From: Desulfobacterales bacterium
Lineage (GTDB): Bacteria; Desulfobacterota; Desulfobacteria; Desulfobacterales; JAHDSC01
Direction of reading: 5' to 3'
DNA length: 33,132 nucleotides
Assembly: GCA_016931455.1 (NCBI GenBank)
Contig: JAFGES010000066.1
Location: 1-33,132 of the forward strand
In this document: positions 9,465 to 17,214 of the stretch, in pieces
Numbering within the stretch: position 1 is the stretch's first letter
How the letters are laid out: the number at the start of each line of letters is the position of its first letter
Notes under the pieces: model-generated
Seen by the model: the letters and a program-made list of their open reading frames with translations, nothing else
Told to the model about the DNA's origin: nothing
Database searches by the model: none
Made by a program: the position numbers and the translations under genes

Positions 9465-11435
9465 TTAAACCCAAATGACAATATTTCCGTAGGCATCCAC
9501 CTTCCCGGCAGCCGCCGGCGGAATGACAATTGTAGATGAATATTCTACGATTACAGCAGGGCCTTCAATGATATTTCCATAGACAAGTTCATCTCTTGAA
9601 ATAATATTTGACTTTAATCTTTTCCCATTGAACACAGCGTCCCGGCAACCAATGAAGGCAGCGGCAGTAGGCTTCTCAATTGCCGCCGTATGATGCTTTT
9701 TAAAATCGGGTTTTGGGAGAGAGCCCTTCGCCCGGAGACGGAGGTTCACAAGCTCCACTGGATGCTCTCTTTTACAGTAACCGTATTTTTTCTCATGCAG
9801 GCAGTGAAACGTATCTAAAAAATTATATTCATAAGGGACCATAATTTCATAGGACTGGCCTTGATAACGCATATCCAAATATTTTTCCGTAATAATTTCA
9901 CCCTCGGCTACCCCTTCAGACAAGAGGTCATTGATGCCGTTTTCCAAAAGGGGCAAAAATAGCTCTGAAATCTTTTCCGGAGTCCAGCTATGCGGGTCCA
10001 ACATGACTGTCTGTGAGTAATCTTTTACAATATCGGCCAATATCATACCGATGGCTGAAAGTATTCCAGGATTTTTGGGAATAAAAACGCGCGGAATATT
10101 CAGCAGCCTTGCAAGAAAAACCGCATGCATCCCTCCCGCGCCACCAAAAGAAAAAAGTGTAAATTCACTCGGATCAAACCCTCTTTCAACTGAAATCAAC
10201 CGAACCGCTCTTTCCATTACAGCATTGGCAACCGATATTATGCCTTCTGCAAGCTCGATTGTATTCAAATTGATGTTTTTCGACATTCGATCAAAATACC
10301 TTTCGAGCTTTTCGGGGTAAATCTTCATATTGCCGCCTAAAAATTTATTCGGCACCAATCTCCCCAGTAAAAGGTCGGCATCGGTAACGGTTATTTTATT
10401 CCCCCGGCCATAACAGATGGGCCCCGGTTCGGCCCCTGCACTTTCAGGCCCGACTTTCAAACTGCCGCCCGCATCAATCGTTGCAATGGACCCGCCGCCG
10501 GCTCCTACCGTGTGAATATCGATTATCGGCACCTTGATCGGATAGTGACCAATGGAGGATTCCATCGCAAGCGGAAGCTTGTTATCAATCAGGGCCACAT
10601 CCGTCGATGTACCCCCCATATCAAATGTAATCAGTCGATTATACCCGACAATCTTACCAATTTCATAGGCTCCGACAACACCACCGGCCGGCCCGGATAA
10701 GATGGTCCGGACAGATTCATACATAGCGGTCTCGGCTGTAATACTGCCCCCATTGGATTGCATAATTCTCAACCGACGCTTACCTATGCCTTGAGTAAGA
10801 TCTTTAATGTATGCTTTCATTTTAGGAGAAACATATGCGTTGATGATAGTGGTGGAGGTTCTTTCATATTCCCGCAGTTCCGATAAAATTTGATGAGATA
10901 AGGAAACGGAAACATCTAATTCGGAAAGTAGCTCCTGAGTTTTTTTTTCATGGATGGAGTTTTTAAATGAAAACAAAAATGAGACAGCAATAGATTCGAT
11001 ATTTAGCAGCTTTATTTTATTGATTATTTCTCTTAATTCAACCGTATCCAAATCCTGGATAATGTCTCCCGCATGGTTTACCCTACACCAAACACCGAAT
11101 CGCAGATGTGCAGGAACCAAAGCCGGATTTTTACGGTAAAAAAAACCATATAATTTTGTCCGATTTTGCCTTCCAATCTCGATAACATCCTCAAAACCTT
11201 TGTTGGTAATGAGCGCGGTAACAGCTCCCTTGCGCTCTAGAATGGCATTTGTTGCAACAGTAGACCCGTGAACAACTTGTGCCTCTCGGCCGGCCACAAT
11301 CTTCCGGAGACCTTTTAAAACCGCTTCCGCCGGATTTGCAGGGGTTGAAAGCATCTTGTATACTTCCCATGTATCATTATATTTAAAAATAAAATCCGTG
11401 AAAGTACCACCCGTGTCAATGCCGACGATAAGCAT
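9465..11435 (-). CDS. hyuA: Hydantoinase A (5-oxoprolinase-type) ATP-binding alpha subunit
   Basis: A 656-residue HyuA-family protein, the ATP-using subunit that acts with HyuB. It has an actin-like ATPase fold: the first phosphate loop GIDTGGTFTDF is at 5-15, VVHGSTVATNAILERKGA follows at about 54-71, ILSGPAGGVVGA is at about 245-256, and the second phosphate loop FDMGGTSTDVALI is at 271-283. Length is normal for the family. The ATG has an excellent ribosome binding site, GGAGG (11441-11445), 5 nt upstream. It is the first gene of the hyuAB unit and is divergent from endonuclease V across 110 nt. The substrate is undetermined; the neighbouring peptide importer makes a small amide plausible but does not prove it. 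Confidence 0.93.
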   Translation of the reverse strand: MLIVGIDTGGTFTDFIFKYNDTWEVYKMLSTPANPAEAVLKGLRKIVAGREAQVVHGSTVATNAILERKGAVTALITNKGFEDVIEIGRQNRTKLYGFFYRKNPALVPAHLRFGVWCRVNHAGDIIQDLDTVELREIINKIKLLNIESIAVSFLFSFKNSIHEKKTQELLSELDVSVSLSHQILSELREYERTSTTIINAYVSPKMKAYIKDLTQGIGKRRLRIMQSNGGSITAETAMYESVRTILSGPAGGVVGAYEIGKIVGYNRLITFDMGGTSTDVALIDNKLPLAMESSIGHYPIKVPIIDIHTVGAGGGSIATIDAGGSLKVGPESAGAEPGPICYGRGNKITVTDADLLLGRLVPNKFLGGNMKIYPEKLERYFDRMSKNINLNTIELAEGIISVANAVMERAVRLISVERGFDPSEFTLFSFGGAGGMHAVFLARLLNIPRVFIPKNPGILSAIGMILADIVKDYSQTVMLDPHSWTPEKISELFLPLLENGINDLLSEGVAEGEIITEKYLDMRYQGQSYEIMVPYEYNFLDTFHCLHEKKYGYCKREHPVELVNLRLRAKGSLPKPDFKKHHTAAIEKPTAAAFIGCRDAVFNGKRLKSNIISRDELVYGNIIEGPAVIVEYSSTIVIPPAAAGKVDAYGNIVIWV

Positions 11436-11469
11436 TCAATCCTCCGAACCATTGATGCGCATTAATTCT

Positions 11470-11499
11470 ATTATATTGGACACTAAGCTTAGTTTTCAT
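11470..11499 (-). promoter_or_regulatory. Candidate promoter for hyuAB
   Basis: Reading the minus strand, a perfect TATAAT (11475-11470) is preceded at 18 nt by ATGAAA (11499-11494), which matches four of six -35 bases. Initiation near 11463 would give a leader of about 28 nt containing the strong GGAGG site of hyuA. A separate TTGACA (11519-11514) lies further upstream but has no convincing -10 partner. Confidence 0.45.
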
Positions 11500-11545
11500 A
11501 TCGAGGTATTTTCTGTCAATAACATTTACAATAAGTTCGAATAAA

Positions 11546-12211
11546 ATGAAAACTTTTTCACATCGATGGGATTTATCGCCTCAAGAGGCGATCGGGATTC
11601 AAAAAAAATTGGCAGGACGGGTCATCCGTACCACCTCTTTTTTACATATTGAAACCGTTGCCGGGATTGATATCAGTTATTGTAACGAAATGGCGATGGC
11701 AGCAATCGTTGTGCTTAACTATCCCGATCTGAATACAGTCGAGACCGCTACTTGCATACGCCCGATAAGTTTTCCTTATATACCGGGATTGCTGAGTTTT
11801 CGAGAAGCTCCGGTAACGCTCGAGGCAATTAGCCGGTTGGATTTAAAACCTGATCTTTTAATCTTTGATGGACAGGGCATCGCGCATCCGCGCCGCTTAG
11901 GTATTGCCAGCCATATCGGCCTAATTCTAGATATCCCTTCGATCGGTTGCGCTAAAACTCGGCTTTGCGGTTATTACAAGGAACCTTGTCGTAAAGCCGG
12001 CAGTTTTTCTTATTTGAAGGAGGATACGGAAATAATTGGAGCGGCAGTTCGTACCCGTGCACGTGTTAAGCCCGTTTTTGTTTCCATTGGACACCGAATT
12101 GATTTATTGACCGGTATTCACTTCGTCTTAACCTGTTGCCGCGGCTATCGTCTGCCTGAAACAACTCGACGTGCAGATCAGTTGGCACGTAAAATAAAAT
12201 TTGGTATCTGA
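11546..12211 (+). CDS. nfi: Endonuclease V (deoxyinosine 3'-endonuclease)
   Basis: Repairs deaminated adenine by cutting the second phosphodiester bond 3' of deoxyinosine. At 221 residues it is the standard bacterial size. The metal-binding and wedge residues align with the characterised enzymes: D42 in AGIDISY, the PYIPGLLSFREAP motif (77-89) with wedge Y78 and catalytic E87, D108 in LLIFDGQGIAHPR, and K137 in GCAKTRL. The C-terminal GYRLPETTRRAD is also typical. The ATG is natural for the family, although no clear Shine-Dalgarno sequence precedes it. It is divergent from hyuA and converges on rpsI through a shared hairpin. It appears to be a single-gene unit. Confidence 0.95.
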   Translation: MKTFSHRWDLSPQEAIGIQKKLAGRVIRTTSFLHIETVAGIDISYCNEMAMAAIVVLNYPDLNTVETATCIRPISFPYIPGLLSFREAPVTLEAISRLDLKPDLLIFDGQGIAHPRRLGIASHIGLILDIPSIGCAKTRLCGYYKEPCRKAGSFSYLKEDTEIIGAAVRTRARVKPVFVSIGHRIDLLTGIHFVLTCCRGYRLPETTRRADQLARKIKFGI

Positions 12212-12235
12212 CGGGCAAAGTCAACGTAAAAAGTG

Positions 12236-12266
12236 AAGGGAATAGGTTTTTGCCTATCCCCTTTTT
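12236..12266. terminator. Shared terminator hairpin between nfi and rpsI
   Basis: GGG (12238-12240) plus ATAGG (12242-12246) pairs with CCTAT-CCC (12253-12260), leaving one bulged A. A run of five T follows on the plus strand (12262-12266). On the minus strand the stem is followed by TTCACTTTTT. It can therefore serve both nfi and the convergent rplM-rpsI unit. Confidence 0.7.
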
Positions 12267-12285
12267 AGGTAGAATAAAATATTTT

Positions 12286-12681
12286 TTAACGCTTTGAGAA
12301 CTGATAGCGAGCTCGAGCTCCCTTTTGACCGTATTTTTTTCTTTCTTTGGCTCTAGGGTCACGTTTGACAAAACCGGCTTTTTTTAGAACCTGCCTGAAT
12401 TCAGGATTGAATTGCATAAGCGCCCGGGTGATACCATGTCTGATGGCACCTGCTTGTCCGGTAATACCCCCACCGATCACCCGAACCTTGATGTCGAATG
12501 AATCAAGGGTACTTGTAAGATCCAGTGGCTGCGTCATCAACTTCTTCGCCGATCCAACTTTAAAATAATCGTCCACCGGTCTGTCATTGATTATAATCTC
12601 CCCATTGCCGGGCTTTATCCACGTTCTCGCAATCGCAGTTTTACGTCTTCCCGTGGCATAGTATATGTTTTCTTTATTCAT
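12286..12681 (-). CDS. rpsI: 30S ribosomal protein S9
   Basis: Small-subunit ribosomal protein whose C-terminal tail reaches the P-site tRNA. At 131 residues it is typical. It shows [19 protein letters not shown] at the N-terminus, [19 protein letters not shown] in the middle and the conserved basic tail ending in RARYQFSKR, whose final Lys-Arg contacts tRNA. The ATG is preceded by GGAG (12691-12688). It follows rplM by 45 nt in the near-universal L13-S9 pair. Confidence 0.98.
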   Translation of the reverse strand: MNKENIYYATGRRKTAIARTWIKPGNGEIIINDRPVDDYFKVGSAKKLMTQPLDLTSTLDSFDIKVRVIGGGITGQAGAIRHGITRALMQFNPEFRQVLKKAGFVKRDPRAKERKKYGQKGARARYQFSKR

Positions 12682-12726
12682 GGAATACTCCGCTAAGCAA
12701 CAAAATTTTTAAACCTCACTTTTTTA

Positions 12727-13161
12727 TTACAGTTGCATCAGTTCAGGCTGTTGCGCCTCATGAGGATGTTTGTCTCCTGCATAGACCTTCAATTTTTTTA
12801 AAAGCTTTCTTCCTAGCCTGTTTTTTGGCAGCATACCCTTTACGGCAAAACGAATCAGATCCTCCGGTCGTTTCTCCAACAGATCCTTTGCTGTAATCGA
12901 CTTGAGGCCTCCAATGTAACCACTGTGCCGATAATACATTTTCTGATCTAATTTTCGACCTGTTAAAGCAATCTTTTCCGCATTAATAACAATAATCCAG
13001 TCACCCATATCCGTATGCGGCGTATATAAAGGGTTATGTTTACCTCTAAGACGGGAAGCAACAGAAGTTGCAAGTCTTCCGAGAACAGCTCCTTCTGCAT
13101 TAACAATACACCATTTACCGCTGTTATCAGACTCTTTGGCACTATATGTATATTTTTTCAC
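12727..13161 (-). CDS. rplM: 50S ribosomal protein L13
   Basis: Large-subunit assembly protein of 144 residues. Diagnostic segments are [48 protein letters not shown] and the C-terminal [22 protein letters not shown]. The start is GTG at 13161-13159, supported by AGGAGC (13174-13169) 7 nt upstream; no better in-frame start exists. First gene of the L13-S9 operon and divergent from the CYTH gene. Confidence 0.98.
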   Translation of the reverse strand: MKKYTYSAKESDNSGKWCIVNAEGAVLGRLATSVASRLRGKHNPLYTPHTDMGDWIIVINAEKIALTGRKLDQKMYYRHSGYIGGLKSITAKDLLEKRPEDLIRFAVKGMLPKNRLGRKLLKKLKVYAGDKHPHEAQQPELMQL

Positions 13162-13194
13162 GTTATCTGCTCCTAATAAAAAATAATCTGATTT

Positions 13195-13222
13195 ATTTAA
13201 TGAAAAATTGATCTTATGTCAA
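13195..13222 (-). promoter_or_regulatory. Candidate promoter for rplM-rpsI
   Basis: On the minus strand a perfect TTGACA (13222-13217) is followed after 16 nt by TTAAAT (13200-13195), with four of six -10 matches. The expected start lies about 30 nt upstream of the GTG and retains the AGGAGC ribosome binding site. Confidence 0.45.
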
Positions 13223-13248
13223 GCAAAAAATAATTCTACCCTATAATC

Positions 13249-13293
13249 ATAGTCTAGTCATTGACAGCTATCGACAATTTTACTATAGACTAT
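13249..13293. repeat. Inverted repeat flanking the CYTH promoter elements
   Basis: ATAGTCTA (13249-13256) and TAGACTAT (13286-13293) form a perfect 8-bp inverted repeat separated by 29 nt. The -35 hexamer at 13261-13266 lies between the arms, and the right arm overlaps the -10 hexamer. This is the layout of a possible operator, though no regulator is identified. Confidence 0.45.
13261..13289 (+). promoter_or_regulatory. Candidate sigma-70 promoter for the CYTH-EEP pair
   Basis: A perfect TTGACA (13261-13266) and TATAGA (13284-13289, four of six) are separated by the optimal 17 nt. Initiation near 13296 would give a leader of roughly 50 nt. Confidence 0.55.
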
Positions 13294-13348
13294 CAGTTTT
13301 GTGAATTTATAAAAATACTTAAAACCTTTTTTCCAAAATAATGACTCA

Positions 13349-13957
13349 ATGGAACCTTTAGAAATCGAAATTAAGTTTTATTTGACTGATATTGATCTTA
13401 TTCGCAATCGAATTATTAAATTGGGTGCAAATTGCAGTGGACGAAATTTTGAAAATAACATTCGCTTTGAAGATGAAAACCACACCCTAATTAAAAACCA
13501 TTCGCTTTTACGGCTTCGCAAAGATACAAAGACAACACTTACCTTTAAATCCAAGCCCGCCATCGAGGAAAACCATTTTAAAATCTTAAAAGAACTGGAG
13601 GTGGAAGTCAATGATTTCAAAACAATGCATCTTATTTTGGAATCTCTTGGGTTCCACAAAGAGCAGGTATATGAAAAATGGCGTGAAACTTTCGTTTTAA
13701 ATAACTCTATTTTTTGTATCGATACAATGCCTTATGGTAATTTTTTAGAAATTGAGAGTAACAAAGTTGATATCAGAGAACTATCAAAGCAGATCGGTTT
13801 TGATTGGGAAAAAAGGATTATCCACAATTATCTTTCTATGTTTGATATTCTTAGAAAAAATTTAAATTTGAGTTTTACCGATTTGACGTTTAGTAACTTT
13901 AAGAATATCAAATTTGATTTTTCCGATTATCTACCCCTTTTTGAAGTTGGGGATTGA
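13349..13957 (+). CDS. CYTH-domain (class IV adenylate cyclase / triphosphate tunnel) protein
   Basis: A 202-residue member of the CyaB/thiamine-triphosphatase superfamily, which binds triphosphates and metal ions in an eight-stranded tunnel. The N-terminal ExExK signature is present as EIEIK (E5, E7, K9). Further tunnel-type strands are LLRLRKDTKTTLTFKSK, LKELEVEV, EKWRETF and DTMPYGNFLEIE. The C-terminal DLTFSNFKNI segment resembles prokaryotic class IV cyclase-like members. The reaction could be cAMP formation or triphosphate hydrolysis; sequence alone does not decide. No clear Shine-Dalgarno site precedes the ATG. It is followed after 26 nt by an EEP-family gene on the same strand. Confidence 0.88.
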   Translation: MEPLEIEIKFYLTDIDLIRNRIIKLGANCSGRNFENNIRFEDENHTLIKNHSLLRLRKDTKTTLTFKSKPAIEENHFKILKELEVEVNDFKTMHLILESLGFHKEQVYEKWRETFVLNNSIFCIDTMPYGNFLEIESNKVDIRELSKQIGFDWEKRIIHNYLSMFDILRKNLNLSFTDLTFSNFKNIKFDFSDYLPLFEVGD

Positions 13958-13983
13958 TTCGATCATTGATTGTGGATATAACT

Positions 13984-14775
13984 ATGAAAATAAATCCTAT
14001 AGATGGTGACATACTTTCAGTTTTAACATTGAACCTGCGTTTTGGTTTGGCTGATGATGGACCGAATAGTTGGCATTATCGCAAAAGAGCTTTTCCGGTT
14101 TTTTTCAAAGAGCACCGCTTCGATTTCATCAGCTTGCAGGAAGCAAATGATTTTCAGATAGACTTTCTAACAGAAATCCTGCCTGAATATAATTTTATCG
14201 GTAAAAGTTCTCCGGCCCCCTTGTTCTGGCAAGACAATATTATTTTCTATAAAAAAAAATGGCAATGTCTTCACTTTGAACATTTCTTTTTGAGCCCAAC
14301 CCCTGAAATACCAAGTCGATACAGAAAAAGTCGCTGGGCGAGACAATGTACGCTGGGGGTGTTTAAAAATGATGATCACATGTTGATTTGTCTTAATACC
14401 CACTTTGATTTTGATACTTCCGTTCAAATCGAAAGTGCTAAGATCATCATGCGACGTCTTTCCCAACAGCCATCTAATATACCTGTAATTCTTGTCGGCG
14501 ATTTTAATGCTACCCCCTGCTGCCCCTGCTATATGATATTCACCGGGGATAGCAAAGATCCAAAAATAAAGGGACCTTATTTAAAAAGTGTTTTCCAAAA
14601 ACCCTATCCGGGAACGCATCATGGATTTAAAGGCACTACAAATGGGGACCACATCGATTGGATTCTTTATCGAGGAAAAATCACACCGAAAGATTGCCGA
14701 GTCATTCACGATACCACCGAAGGCATTTATCTATCGGATCATTTTCCACTTTATGCGGTTTTCAGGTGGGATTAA
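13984..14775 (+). CDS. Endonuclease/exonuclease/phosphatase (EEP) family protein
   Basis: A 263-residue DNase I-like metal-dependent phosphoesterase. The family motifs occur in order: LTLNLRF (Asn17), ISLQEAN (metal-binding Glu53), CLNTHFDFD, VILVGDFNATP, DHIDWIL and the terminal SDHFPLYAVF containing the catalytic Asp-His. The substrate may be a nucleic acid, phosphoinositide or small phosphodiester and cannot be assigned. An in-frame TTG at 13954 overlaps the CYTH stop, but the ATG at 13984 has GTGGA 8 nt upstream and starts just before the first strand, so it is preferred. It converges on the bactofilin gene with a 29-nt gap. No signal peptide is seen, so it is probably cytoplasmic. Confidence 0.9.
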   Translation: MKINPIDGDILSVLTLNLRFGLADDGPNSWHYRKRAFPVFFKEHRFDFISLQEANDFQIDFLTEILPEYNFIGKSSPAPLFWQDNIIFYKKKWQCLHFEHFFLSPTPEIPSRYRKSRWARQCTLGVFKNDDHMLICLNTHFDFDTSVQIESAKIIMRRLSQQPSNIPVILVGDFNATPCCPCYMIFTGDSKDPKIKGPYLKSVFQKPYPGTHHGFKGTTNGDHIDWILYRGKITPKDCRVIHDTTEGIYLSDHFPLYAVFRWD

Positions 14776-14804
14776 TAAATTCTCACATATTTTATCTATG
14801 TTCC

Positions 14805-15191
14805 TTAAGGGATGTCTGTTTCCGATTCTGCTAAATGACTTTGAAAGGATTTTGATTCTTCAGTAATTTTATTGCAAGTTAGTTTTGCATTTATCAAACC
14901 TCCGGCTTCGACCATAATATTTTTGCAGGTAACCTCTCCGGCACATTTACCGGTTGAAAGTATCTTCAATTCATCACAGGCCTTGATTTCGCCTTCAAAT
15001 ACACCGCCAATGGTTATCCGGTCAACCCTTGTTTCCGCCTGAACAAAGCCTTCTTCTGCAATAATAACCGTTTCTCCGATAAGGGTCCCGGTTACTTTTC
15101 CCTTGATAATCAATCGGCCCTTAGTGGAAACCTTACCATCAATACTTAACCCTTCATTGATAATAGAAAATTTTTCCGCCTTGTTTCCCAC
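14805..15191 (-). CDS. Bactofilin (polymer-forming cytoskeletal protein)
   Basis: A 128-residue bactofilin, a nucleotide-free filament protein built from a right-handed beta-helix and often used to localise cell-wall enzymes. The repeating strand pattern is evident: SIDGKVSTKGRLIIKGKVTG, FVQAETRVDRITIGGVFEGE and GECAGEV-like turns in the second half. Short terminal tails flank the core, as in the family. The start is GTG at 15191, supported by GAGGAGA (15204-15198) 6 nt upstream. The start lies inside the upstream L,D-transpeptidase gene, overlapping it by 38 nt, so the two are translationally linked. It is the last gene of the long minus-strand run. Confidence 0.92.
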   Translation of the reverse strand: MGNKAEKFSIINEGLSIDGKVSTKGRLIIKGKVTGTLIGETVIIAEEGFVQAETRVDRITIGGVFEGEIKACDELKILSTGKCAGEVTCKNIMVEAGGLINAKLTCNKITEESKSFQSHLAESETDIP

Positions 15192-16350
15192 CCTTTATCT
15201 CCTCAAGCATATAACAATCTTCTCGATACCTTACTAATAAACAGTCCCAAGCCCCAATCATTCGGCCTATTTTTCGATTTCCTTCTATCATTTTTATCAG
15301 TTTTCGGTAGGCTTCAATACGTGGATTTGTCTTTTTTAAATTTTTTTGATTTTTCGAGACAATTTGATATTTTTCACCGACAATTCTAAAATAATTATTT
15401 TCAAATCTTAAAAACAATTTCTTACTACCAATAAATAAAGTTTTGTCTGAAAATTTTAGGATTTCGTCAAAAAAAACAACGTGAATACTTCCATGCTTAA
15501 AAATAGATATTCTTCTTGGGCTGATGGTAAAAAATATTTCCGACGTCTCAAGTTCATTTTTTAAATCCTGCCAATCAGGCCACCATAAAATTTGATCCCC
15601 ATATGCCGGATCATAAAAACTTAGATAATCTTGACAAGTTCCTTTTTGAAATGCCTCATTCCAATCTAACAAAAAATTATTAATTGCTTCTTTTGCATTA
15701 TTCCTAGCAGAAGCATCGAGAGTAAAAGTAAGCTTATCGACGATAATAATCGGCGTTCGGTTTAATGTAATATATTTTTCAAGTTCTTCGATATCAGTAT
15801 TTTCAAGAACAACGCAACCATTCGAGTCTCTTGCTTTAAGCAGTTTATTGGTTCCATGGAGCCAAATAGAATTTCCCCCCTTTCCTGCCAAACGATCCAT
15901 CAGGTTAGGGTAATCAATTGGAAATGCCCTTGTCCCATATATTGGAGTAAGATCCCGTTTTTTGAATTTTTTTGTAAAAAAATAAACGCCTTCCGGTGTC
16001 TTCTTATCGCCGGAACACATTTTCGCTCCAGGTACTTCACCGGTAGAGCAACTCATACAATACAACTGTCTATAAGAGATACCATCATAAGTATAAAGAA
16101 ATAATTTTTGCGTATTTTTTTCAACCACAATTGCATATTGAGGATTCTCCCCCCTACCGAACGAGATCAAAACATCGGGAATAGACCTCTGTGACTGCTT
16201 CAGATCCTTTCTATTCCGGCAAACTCCATCAGCCTGAACATTAACATCTGTAATCATGGTCAGTAGCGAAAAAACAATAAATCCAATCTTTAAACTTTGC
16301 ATTTGTATCTGACGAATCAACGTTTCCTCTTTAAAATATTCAGCTTTCAT
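15154..16350 (-). CDS. L,D-transpeptidase (YkuD) with C-terminal NTF2-like domain
   Basis: A periplasmic enzyme that would cross-link or modify peptidoglycan peptides, or attach proteins to them. The hydrophobic segment of a signal peptide is at about 20-40, ending in VNVQA; an in-frame Met17 could be the true start, but the ATG at 16350 overlaps the upstream stop (ATGA). The YkuD domain spans about 70-197 and carries the catalytic signature HGTN (His165) followed by SNGCVVL (Cys179). Residues about 208-325 (FLLDWNEAFQKGTCQDYLSF and following) look like an NTF2/SnoaL-like fold, a tail known in one clade of YkuD proteins. Its 3' end overlaps the bactofilin gene. Confidence 0.9.
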   Translation of the reverse strand: MKAEYFKEETLIRQIQMQSLKIGFIVFSLLTMITDVNVQADGVCRNRKDLKQSQRSIPDVLISFGRGENPQYAIVVEKNTQKLFLYTYDGISYRQLYCMSCSTGEVPGAKMCSGDKKTPEGVYFFTKKFKKRDLTPIYGTRAFPIDYPNLMDRLAGKGGNSIWLHGTNKLLKARDSNGCVVLENTDIEELEKYITLNRTPIIIVDKLTFTLDASARNNAKEAINNFLLDWNEAFQKGTCQDYLSFYDPAYGDQILWWPDWQDLKNELETSEIFFTISPRRISIFKHGSIHVVFFDEILKFSDKTLFIGSKKLFLRFENNYFRIVGEKYQIVSKNQKNLKKTNPRIEAYRKLIKMIEGNRKIGRMIGAWDCLLVRYREDCYMLEEIKGGKQGGKIFYYQ

Positions 16351-17177
16351 TTACGCCTATCAATAGATGATTTCGATAAAATGACTTTAACGCAATCTCC
16401 TTTTTTCGACTTAAAACGCGAACCGGCATTACCGCGATTTACAGCAATCTCAAGATAACCTCGGCTGCCGATGATCATAAGCGGTTTTTGCGGCTCTACG
16501 CTTTGATAGTTTTGGGCCAAGTCGCTGATTTTAGAACTGCCGATCCAAACTTCAGGCGTCTTTTTCATATCTAATCGGCAAAATTTTTGAAAACATTCTA
16601 AATCAATATTCGTAATCAGATTCCCAAAACGATCAATCAATATAACGTAACCGATAAGTTCATCATTCTCTGAAATGTAAGGATATTGAATCGATAAGCG
16701 CACTGGATCGTTTTCATATAGAGTTGGACCTAACCGCTCTATAGGTAGTCCCTTAGACAAGTGCGCGGAAACAGGGGCAAAAATGTCGCGTCCATGGAAA
16801 GTTCGGCTAATAGATTTTAAGAAATATTTAGAATTTTCCACGCGAACAATCGTACTTGTTTTCGCCTTATTCAGCAGCAAAGTTAAAACACCATTATCCG
16901 GCGCAAGAAAAATTTGGTCGAACATTTTAACAGCAATGATTGAGCGATCACTGCCCACTCCGGGATCAACAACTATGACATGTATGGTGTTGTCTATGGG
17001 GAAATATTTGTAAACCGATTCAATTCGATAGGCAGCCTCTATTAGATCCTGAGGATCAATTTGGTGGGTTATATCGATAATGTTGACGGATGGATTTATC
17101 GAAAAGATAGTGCCTTTCATTATAGCTACATATTCATCGATCGCACCGAAATCCGTCATGAGTGTAATGATGGACAT
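16347..17177 (-). CDS. S-adenosylmethionine hydrolase / adenosyltransferase family (DUF62) protein
   Basis: A 276-residue protein of the SAM hydroxide adenosyltransferase family, related to fluorinase and chlorinase. Bacterial and archaeal members hydrolyse SAM to adenosine and methionine. The family start ITLMTDFG is at 4-11. The hydroxide-activating Asp-Arg-His set is present: D71 and R78 in VVDPGVGSDRS, and H128 in FHGRDIFAP. The C-terminal domain contains the DRFGNLITNI strand. The role in vivo is uncertain. No good ribosome binding site is seen before the ATG. It starts 37 nt after ruvB and overlaps the L,D-transpeptidase start by 4 nt. Confidence 0.93.
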   Translation of the reverse strand: MSIITLMTDFGAIDEYVAIMKGTIFSINPSVNIIDITHQIDPQDLIEAAYRIESVYKYFPIDNTIHVIVVDPGVGSDRSIIAVKMFDQIFLAPDNGVLTLLLNKAKTSTIVRVENSKYFLKSISRTFHGRDIFAPVSAHLSKGLPIERLGPTLYENDPVRLSIQYPYISENDELIGYVILIDRFGNLITNIDLECFQKFCRLDMKKTPEVWIGSSKISDLAQNYQSVEPQKPLMIIGSRGYLEIAVNRGNAGSRFKSKKGDCVKVILSKSSIDRRK

Positions 17178-17214
17178 AATTTAAAGAACATTGATTTTAT
17201 TTAGAGATTCTACC

